A stretch of DNA of 48,733 bases from Bacteroidota bacterium (lineage in GTDB: Bacteria > Bacteroidota > Bacteroidia > Chitinophagales > Saprospiraceae), in contig JAFMDF010000032.1 in the NCBI GenBank assembly GCA_017857395.1, forward strand, positions 1 through 48,733, given 5' to 3'. Below are positions 43,381 to 48,733 of this stretch, piece after piece (positions within the stretch are counted from its first letter, which is position 1; every line of letters starts with the position of its first letter). The notes below the pieces were generated by a model. It was not told where the DNA came from, searched no databases, and saw only the letters and a list, made by a program, of their open reading frames with translations. The position numbers and the translations under genes are program-made.

Positions 43381-43452
43381 GGTGTCTGAGAACAGCTATT
43401 AGGCATGAGTGAAATACGTCTAGCCTGTTACCTGTTACCCAATATCTGAAAC
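43381..43452. repeat. Intergenic palindrome, family A
   Basis: A 72-base block whose core 43411-43433 matches 21486-21508 at 20 of 23 positions. The outer ends (ggtgtctgag at the left, tctgaaacc at the right) are partly complementary. It follows the stop codon of the acyl-CoA ligase gene on the minus strand. Confidence 0.6.
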
Positions 43453-43454
43453 CG

Positions 43455-44975
43455 TTATTGATACCGCTCGACCAATCTCCGCTTATACAATTTACCATTA
43501 TCTTTACGAGGTAATTCTTTATCAAAATCAATAGAACGAGGGACTTTAATTTTAGCTAATCGTTCTCGACAAAACGCCAATAATTCTGCTGCTAATTCAG
43601 GCCCAGCGTCTGCCCAGTTTTTGGGTTGCACGACTGCTTTAACCTCCTGTCCAAATTCTTCATGAGGGATGCCAAAAACGGCGACATCTGCAACTTTAGG
43701 ATGGTTAATAAGTTGATTTTCAATTTCTTGTGGATAAATATTTACGCCACCTGAAATAATCGTGAAATTTTTACGGTCGGTTAGATATAAATATCCTTCT
43801 TCGTCCATAAAGCCAACATCTCCCACCGTACTGTGCCCATCTTTAGTATAAGCTTTAGTTGTTTTGTTCGCTTCGTTATGATATTTGAAAGCATTGCCAC
43901 CTTTAAAATAAACATTCCCAATTTCTCCTCTTGGTACTTCGTTACCGGCATCATCTAAAATAGAGCATTCTCCGACGAAGGCTTTTCCAACCGACCCTTT
44001 ATGCGTTAACCATTCTTGGGAAGTAATGGCAGTTAATCCATTGCCTTCGCTTGATCCATAGTATTCAAACAAAACAGGGCCCCACCAATCAATCATTTTT
44101 TCTTTGATTTCAATAGGGCAGGGGGCGGCGGCATGTAAAGCCAACATCATAGAACTGACATCGTATTTTTCTTTGGCACCAGCAGGTAATTTGAGCATCC
44201 GTACAAACATAATGGGCACCCATTGGCTATAATTCGCTTTGTATTTTTCAATAGCTGCCAATGATTTTAGGGCATCAAATTTATCCATAATATAGGAAGT
44301 ACCACCAAACATCGTATTCACCATATTATAAGCCATTGGTGCCGCATGATATAAGGGAGCTGGGGATAAATATTGTACGTGCGGACCAAATTTAAAATTC
44401 TGACCAATGGATTCTAAAACAGGACTGGTTTCTTCAATATTGTCTGATTGCGGAGGTGTATACACACCTTTAGGGTAACCCGTTGTGCCCGAGGAATACA
44501 ACATAGTTGCTCCTTGGATTTCATCCGAAATTGGATGAATGGGCAAACCTTCAAGCGCTGCTTCAAAAGAAGCAAAATCAGCAGTTTGTCCATCAATCAT
44601 TAAATGATGTTTAACATTCGGTGCTTTTGCCTTTAGCCCAGTAGCTAATTGCTCAAATTTTTTAGTCGTAATAAACAACTTAGCTTCGCAATTAGTAATA
44701 ATATAAGCGACTTCTTCCTCCAATAAATGCGTACTCATCGGCGTAATAATCAAGCCAGAACGCAATGCTGCCCATACAATTACAAAAAAACGGATATGAT
44801 TTTCCATTAGAATAGCAACATGGTCTTTAGGTTGTAAACCCAATTTCCGAAACAGATGTGCTAATTGATTAGATTGCTCTTCTAATTGTAAATAGGTGAT
44901 GGTTTCACCCGACTCCGTCATTACAAAAGCTGGTTTATTTGGAGTGGTTCTGGCATAAATTTTAGGATGTGGCAT
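43455..44975 (-). CDS. Acyl-CoA synthetase (AMP-binding ligase)
   Basis: ANL-superfamily enzyme of 506 residues activating a carboxylate to acyl-CoA through an acyl-adenylate. Start chosen at MPHPKIYARTTPNKPAFV; the longer frame upstream is repeat DNA. Landmarks: MLYSSGTTGYPKGV (P-loop), YGSSEGNG, GDVGFMDEEGYLYLTDRKNF, and the catalytic lysine in LPRKDNGKLYKRRLV. Sequence style suggests a fatty-acyl or short-chain acyl substrate (FadD/CaiC-like) but cannot fix it. It begins a minus-strand block with MDR and SDR genes. Confidence 0.92.
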   Translation of the reverse strand: MPHPKIYARTTPNKPAFVMTESGETITYLQLEEQSNQLAHLFRKLGLQPKDHVAILMENHIRFFVIVWAALRSGLIITPMSTHLLEEEVAYIITNCEAKLFITTKKFEQLATGLKAKAPNVKHHLMIDGQTADFASFEAALEGLPIHPISDEIQGATMLYSSGTTGYPKGVYTPPQSDNIEETSPVLESIGQNFKFGPHVQYLSPAPLYHAAPMAYNMVNTMFGGTSYIMDKFDALKSLAAIEKYKANYSQWVPIMFVRMLKLPAGAKEKYDVSSMMLALHAAAPCPIEIKEKMIDWWGPVLFEYYGSSEGNGLTAITSQEWLTHKGSVGKAFVGECSILDDAGNEVPRGEIGNVYFKGGNAFKYHNEANKTTKAYTKDGHSTVGDVGFMDEEGYLYLTDRKNFTIISGGVNIYPQEIENQLINHPKVADVAVFGIPHEEFGQEVKAVVQPKNWADAGPELAAELLAFCRERLAKIKVPRSIDFDKELPRKDNGKLYKRRLVERYQ

Positions 44976-45027
44976 CGTTTTATTTTTGTAGGTAAATAAG
45001 TCATGTATGCAGGTCAGGAGACCTACG

Positions 45028-45199
45028 GATAGCAGTTTATAGCAGGCTATGCACTTCAACCCATAGTCGTCAAAATTGAAAAATTCGATATAAAATGACC
45101 GAAATTTTCAATTTTACACGGAATAAGTTCCCCTCCATTTGAAGGGAGGGGCTAGGGGTGGGTTGAAGTGCTTAGCCTTAACAACCGACAACTGCTATC
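45028..45199. repeat. Nested inverted-repeat element with G-rich run
   Basis: gatagcagt (45028-45036) pairs with actgctatc (45191-45199), and gcacttcaaccca (45051-45063) pairs perfectly with tgggttgaagtgc (45159-45171). Between them is a G-rich hairpin of the cccctccatttgaaggg type at about 45130-45150, followed by ggggctaggggtggg. The right end overlaps the stop codon of the MDR gene. The G/C part is related to the insertion in the GT9 gene. Confidence 0.7.
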
Positions 45200-46331
45200 A
45201 TTTAAAAGGATTCACCAAATACTTCTTTCCACTTTCTTGCTTGGAATAAGCGCAAACAGTATCAGGTAAAATAGCATCGTCTAAAGAAATTTCTTTATAA
45301 AACTCACTTTTAAAAGTGGTCTTAATTTCATCCGCTACTCGTTTACGCATCTGTGCAAATTTTTCCTGTCCGACTTTTTGAATAATTGGGGTAATCAACC
45401 AGCCACCAACGCTCCAATACATCCCATAACTTCTTTTTAGGGTCGTCGGTGTTTGTGATAAACCACCATAAATATATACTTGCTTATGCGTCACAGAACC
45501 ATATCGACTATAAGTAGTTGCTTTCTTTTGTTCTGAAATTTCCATAGCAGATAATAGCTTGTCCACCATATCACCTCCACCAATAGCATCAAAACCTAAA
45601 GTAGCGCCCGTTTCGGAAACAGCAGCTATTAAATCTTTCATAAAAGTAGGGGAACTAGAATTGCAGATATATTTTGCACCGATAGATTTTAATAAGTCCA
45701 CCTGCGCTTCTTTTCGCACAATATTAACTAGTGGAATATTATCATCTTGACAAACCTTAACCAACATTTGCCCTAAATTAGAAGCCGCTGCGGTATTAAT
45801 CATAGCGGTATGATTTTCCATCTTCATCGTTTCTACCATCCCTAATACGGTTAATGGGTTGACACAAGCTGCGGCTGCTTCTCTAGGTGTAGTTCCCTCG
45901 TTCATCGGCATACAAGACATGGCGGGTACACAACGATATTGAGCAAAGGTATTACCGCCAAAAAGCGCCACTACTTTACCTAATAAATGCTGAGCATCTG
46001 CACCTGCGGCTATGACTGTTCCTGCACCTTCATTTCCAGCAGGCAAAGACATACCAAAACGACCTTTATAAGCAGGTAGATACGCTGCTGGAATTTGAAC
46101 GGGGTTTTTAGGTGCATCATTCGTACCAAAAACACTAGGTATTCCTAAAGAAGAAAAGCCAATAATGACTGCAACATCCGATGGATTAATAGCGGTTGCT
46201 TCAATTTTTACAATGACCTCATGCGCTTTAGGCGTAGGTACTTCAAGATTTTCAATACTTAAAGTTAACGTACCATCACTTTTTACGAGTGACCTTAATT
46301 CTTTTGCTTTTGCTGGAATAGTTGTAGACAT
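45198..46331 (-). CDS. MDR-family zinc-binding dehydrogenase / quinone oxidoreductase
   Basis: Medium-chain dehydrogenase/reductase of 377 residues. The GroES-like N-terminal half has VIVKIEATAINPSDVAVI and LPAGNEGAGTVIAAG; the Rossmann half has AMINTAAASNLGQMLVKVCQ, a slightly atypical cofactor loop, and LLKSIGAKYICNSS. The structural-zinc cysteine set is absent, so it is closer to NADPH:quinone or trans-2-enoyl reductases than to alcohol dehydrogenases. Its place with an acyl-CoA ligase and two SDRs suggests enoyl or acyl-CoA metabolism. Confidence 0.85.
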   Translation of the reverse strand: MSTTIPAKAKELRSLVKSDGTLTLSIENLEVPTPKAHEVIVKIEATAINPSDVAVIIGFSSLGIPSVFGTNDAPKNPVQIPAAYLPAYKGRFGMSLPAGNEGAGTVIAAGADAQHLLGKVVALFGGNTFAQYRCVPAMSCMPMNEGTTPREAAAACVNPLTVLGMVETMKMENHTAMINTAAASNLGQMLVKVCQDDNIPLVNIVRKEAQVDLLKSIGAKYICNSSSPTFMKDLIAAVSETGATLGFDAIGGGDMVDKLLSAMEISEQKKATTYSRYGSVTHKQVYIYGGLSQTPTTLKRSYGMYWSVGGWLITPIIQKVGQEKFAQMRKRVADEIKTTFKSEFYKEISLDDAILPDTVCAYSKQESGKKYLVNPFK

Positions 46332-46410
46332 TTTATATTATTTTTGACTGTGGTGTTCAGAGCAGTTGATTTTGATAAAGCTCTTTTTTGAATTTGTATT
46401 TTAAATATTA

Positions 46411-46522
46411 TTGAGTTGATAAGGTAATGAGTCGATAAGTTGTATGAGTGAATAAGGGGGTATTTAGCAAAACTCCTAATTTTACCTCATAAATCTCATA
46501 ACCTCATAACCTTATTACCTTT
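46411..46522. repeat. Intergenic repeat, family C
   Basis: gataaggtaatgagtcgataag on the left faces ctcataacctcataacctta on the right, giving a loose palindrome. The stretch 46492-46507 is identical to 25757-25772. No coding content. Confidence 0.6.
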
Positions 46523-46543
46523 TTCAACGGTTAGGCTAAAACC

Positions 46544-46884
46544 TCAAAACCCTTGTACATTAATAGGATAATCCAATTTGGCTGCCTTCGTTTTTGCTAA
46601 ATCAATTTCAAGCGTAAAGAATGGAGTCCTAGCGCTTGTTTTACCTAATAATTCGCCATCCATTGGCTGGGCAATCCAACCTGTTCCGCCCCATTGAAAA
46701 CCATTCTTACTTAACCCTGTGTTTCTTTTTTAACAATTTTTGCATCTGCTATCCATTCGGCAAATGGCATTTCATTAAGTAAAACAAAATCACTTTGCGC
46801 TTCTTGCAGATGCAGCACTAATTTTTTCCAAGCGTTTTTAAATGCTTTCTCTTTATCAGGTAATTGACAGATGGTTACTTTCAT
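46544..46884 (-). pseudogene. Nitrilase-family (carbon-nitrogen hydrolase) gene with internal deletion
   Basis: From an ATG at 46884 the minus strand reads MKVTICQLPDKEKAFKNAWK and later DFVLLNEMPFAEWIADA, the normal N-terminus of a carbon-nitrogen hydrolase including the catalytic Glu region. It stops at 46711 after 57 residues. In another frame, ending at 46544, it reads QWGGTGWIAQPMDGELLGKT, then PFFTLEIDLAKTKAAKLDYP, the normal C-terminus of the same family. The roughly 190 residues in between, with the catalytic Lys and Cys, are gone, and the junction shifts the frame. The gene is therefore dead. Confidence 0.85.
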
Positions 46885-46899
46885 TAGCTACTTTTTTTT

Positions 46900-47039
46900 T
46901 GGCTCTATGGTGAAAACTGTGGGTCGATAATAAAGCGTACGACTCAGGAGAGTCGTGTTACCTTTACGATGAGTAAGTAACACGACTCTCGTGCTTCGTT
47001 TTACATTTTTAGATACCCACAGTTTTTACCGTAGTGCCA
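46900..47039. repeat. MITE-like palindrome with 25-bp terminal repeats
   Basis: 46900-46924 and 47015-47039 are inverted repeats matching at 22 of 25 positions. An inner perfect 14-bp pair lies at 46948-46961 and 46977-46990 (gagagtcgtgttac and complement). Both sides are flanked by T-runs. There is no coding content. It lies just upstream of the nitrilase remnant. Confidence 0.75.
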
Positions 47040-47049
47040 TTTTTTTACT

Positions 47050-47098
47050 ATCCGTTGCCATTCATTCGTTGCCTTAAAGTCCAGTTTTGGCAACGGAT
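47050..47098. repeat. 11-bp inverted repeat
   Basis: atccgttgcca (47050-47060) pairs perfectly with tggcaacggat (47088-47098). It is adjacent to the larger palindrome and about 60 bases past the SDR stop codon, so it may be a terminator or another repeat unit. Confidence 0.5.
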
Positions 47099-47158
47099 TG
47101 AGACGAAGAAATTATTAGCACTTTTTTAACTAATAGCTGTTTTGTCTCTTAATTCTTG

Positions 47159-47920
47159 TTAAGAAACCAACAACCCACCATCCAAAGGAATAATATTCCC
47201 TGTCATAAAGCTACCTGCTTTTGAAGTAAGATAAATAACTAAACCAGCAATATCCGAAGGTTGCCCAATTCGCCCAACTGGATTTTTGGCACCTAAAGCT
47301 TCATGGTCAAAATGGGAAGTCATTTTGCTTGGAAAGAAACCTGGTGCAATAGCATTGACCAAAATATGGTCTTTAGCTAATTCATGAGCCAAAACTTTCG
47401 TTAAATGATTACAGGCTGCCTTACTAGCATTATAAGACACCGCAGATAAACCGCCATGCGTGATACCTGCAATGGAACTAATATTAATAACTCTACTTGG
47501 GTCAGTAGCAGTACCGCCTGCTTTTAATAAAGGCAATAAATTTTTGGTAAGAAAAAAGACTGATTTTACGTTTAAATCCATCACTTTATCCCATCCTTTT
47601 TCTGGAAAACTATCAATAGGTGCACCCCAAGTTGCGCCAGAATTATTGACCAAAATATCTAATTGAGTTTCTTGTTCTCCTAATGCCATTGCCAATGCTT
47701 CAATATTTTCGATGTCTAATAGATTGGTTGGCAAAGCAACACAAGTTCCATATTGACTCATTTCTACAGCAAATGCACCGCAAGCCTCCGCCGAACGAGA
47801 ACTAATGTACACTTTTACCCCTGCTTCTACTAATCCTCTAGTAATCATCGCTCCAATCCCTTTTGCGCCTCCAGTAACCAAGGCAACTTTGCCTTCTAAA
47901 TTGAATAAATTTTCTAACAT
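47159..47920 (-). CDS. SDR-family oxidoreductase
   Basis: Classical short-chain dehydrogenase of 253 residues. NAD(P) loop VTGGAKGIGAMI (about 15-26), NNSGATWG, catalytic Ser in ISSIAGITHG and Tyr/Lys in YNASKAACNHL, and a C-terminal MTGNIIPLDGGLLVS. Function as a ketoacyl or hydroxyacyl reductase is plausible next to the acyl-CoA ligase and MDR genes; the substrate is open. It is separated from the second SDR gene by a gap of about 60 bases with hexamer repeats. Confidence 0.9.
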   Translation of the reverse strand: MLENLFNLEGKVALVTGGAKGIGAMITRGLVEAGVKVYISSRSAEACGAFAVEMSQYGTCVALPTNLLDIENIEALAMALGEQETQLDILVNNSGATWGAPIDSFPEKGWDKVMDLNVKSVFFLTKNLLPLLKAGGTATDPSRVINISSIAGITHGGLSAVSYNASKAACNHLTKVLAHELAKDHILVNAIAPGFFPSKMTSHFDHEALGAKNPVGRIGQPSDIAGLVIYLTSKAGSFMTGNIIPLDGGLLVS

Positions 47921-47939
47921 GCTATTGAGTTTTATTTTT

Positions 47940-47981
47940 AAATTGAAATTGAAGTTGAGGTTGAATTTGATTTTGAAGTTG
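47940..47981. repeat. Imperfect hexamer tandem repeat
   Basis: Seven consecutive hexamers of the aaattg/aagttg/attttg type fill the space between the stop codon of one SDR gene and the start of the next. It looks like a small microsatellite. Confidence 0.6.
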
Positions 47982-47982
47982 T

Positions 47983-48732
47983 TTACGCATTTGACCCGCC
48001 ATCAATCGGTAAGGCAACGCCCGTTAAATAACTAGCATCTTCGCTGCATAACCAGCAAATAGTTCTAGCGACTTCTTCTGGTTGCCCAAAACGACGCATT
48101 GGTACAGATCTAAGCATAAGCGCTTTCAAATCTTCGTTTTCCGCCATATAGCTATCGCCCATTGGTGTCTCAATAACTGTTGGACAAATAGCATTTATTC
48201 GAATGCCATATTTACCATATTCAGCGGCGGCGGATTTGGTCATCCCTACTACTGCGTGCTTACTAGCAGCATAAGCGCCCATTCTAGGGGCGGAACGAAT
48301 CCCTGCTGCAGAAGCCGTATTGATGATATTTCCACTCTTTTGCTGCTTCATCACTTTTAATGCAGCTCGCATACAATAGAAAACGCCTGTTTGATTGACG
48401 GCAATGGTCTTTGCCCAATGTTCGTCTGTTATCTGGTCAAAGAAATAAAGTCCTTCTCCAATGCCTGCATTATTAATCATGTGGTCTAATTGACCATATG
48501 CTTCTAGACAAGTATCAATTAGTTGTTGGACTTCTTTCACCTCGGCAACATTCGTCTTAACAAAAATGGCTTGACCTCCATTGTCTTTAATCATTTGCAC
48601 CGTCTCTTGGCCACCTGCCTCATTGATATCAGAAACAACGACATTGGCGTCTCGCTTCGCAAATTCTATGGCAGTAGCCCTAGCGTGTTCAAAACGAATA
48701 AAAAAAGACTTTCTATTTTTGTAGTTACAACA
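47983..48732 (-). CDS. SDR-family oxidoreductase, N-terminus abnormal at window edge
   Basis: Short-chain dehydrogenase running to the window edge. Everything from AIEFAKRDANVVVSDINEAG onward is normal, including NNAGIGEG, NTASAAGIRS, Tyr/Lys in YAASKHAVVGMTK and a final YLTGVALPIDGGSNA. Ahead of that the frame reads SFFIRFEHARATAIEF; the expected TGxxxGIG cofactor loop between FFI and RATA is replaced by five unrelated residues. The frame stays open to the edge, so the true start is unseen; an ATG at 48600 gives a shortened 205-residue product. It could be a damaged gene or a sequence error near a contig end. Confidence 0.75.
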   Translation of the reverse strand, partial: CCNYKNRKSFFIRFEHARATAIEFAKRDANVVVSDINEAGGQETVQMIKDNGGQAIFVKTNVAEVKEVQQLIDTCLEAYGQLDHMINNAGIGEGLYFFDQITDEHWAKTIAVNQTGVFYCMRAALKVMKQQKSGNIINTASAAGIRSAPRMGAYAASKHAVVGMTKSAAAEYGKYGIRINAICPTVIETPMGDSYMAENEDLKALMLRSVPMRRFGQPEEVARTICWLCSEDASYLTGVALPIDGGSNA

Positions 48733-48733
48733 C

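Noticed and set aside
1-48733. Search for tRNA, rRNA and transposase genes
   Set aside because: No cloverleaf-like TTCGA/anticodon pattern, rRNA stretch or DDE/HUH transposase motif was found by eye on either strand.

Overview
The window looks like chromosomal DNA of a Bacteroidota bacterium, most likely a Saprospiria- or Chitinophagia-like lineage. This is inferred from gene content and style, not from a marker gene. The DNA is AT-rich. There are many short lipoproteins with a Cys lipobox, few clear Shine-Dalgarno sites, and several promoters of the Bacteroidota form TTG-N19..23-TAnnTTTG/TTCG. Family types common in this phylum (EAD11, CARDB, PD40, DUF4369-like, DUF3604, DUF3299) are present. 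I see no rRNA, tRNA, CRISPR, transposase or phage gene.

Layout. 0.4-12.3 kb: a CPA1 Na+/H+ antiporter, DUF3010, an orphan HExxH protein, a class V aminotransferase, a DEAD-box helicase, an EAD11-TM-CARDB-CARDB surface protein, a PD40 lipoprotein, a TonB-C-like/TPR pair and a membrane protein with a Cys/His tail. 12.6-18.3 kb: a nitroreductase, then a + strand run of a PHP-domain lipoprotein, a class C serine hydrolase lipoprotein and a DUF3604 protein. 18.8-24.5 kb: envelope sugar genes (gmhA, a DegT/DnrJ aminotransferase, a methyltransferase, rfbC, rfbD) with hemL among them. 24.7-31.2 kb: an alpha/beta hydrolase, pyrR-pyrB, a TetR regulator with a palindromic candidate operator, enoyl-CoA hydratase, an SDR and a GT9 glycosyltransferase. 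31.2-37.2 kb: a large thioredoxin-like lipoprotein without a CxxC, a small hypothetical gene and smc. 37.3-43.4 kb: GNAT, PqiA-like, patatin, yaaA, a 5'-truncated WG-repeat gene, a galM lipoprotein, DUF3299 and lipocalin-like genes. 43.4-48.7 kb: a minus-strand lipid/acyl-CoA type block (acyl-CoA ligase, MDR oxidoreductase, two SDRs) containing an internally deleted nitrilase pseudogene.

How the genes work together. Two modules suggest acyl-CoA or lipid catabolism: TetR/ECH/SDR at 27.6-30.1 kb and ligase/MDR/SDR/SDR at 43.5-48.7 kb. gmhA, the GT9 gene, rfbC/rfbD and the DegT gene point to LPS or surface glycan assembly. PyrR-PyrB is a short pyrimidine operon.

The most unusual feature is the intergenic DNA. 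Many gaps carry nested perfect or near-perfect palindromes with terminal inverted repeats (1703-1955, 11340-11489, 33418-33611, 45028-45199, 46900-47039) or belong to small repeat families that recur elsewhere in the window. One G/C-rich palindrome sits in frame inside the GT9 coding sequence. The EAD11-CARDB protein is the best candidate for a poorly described system.
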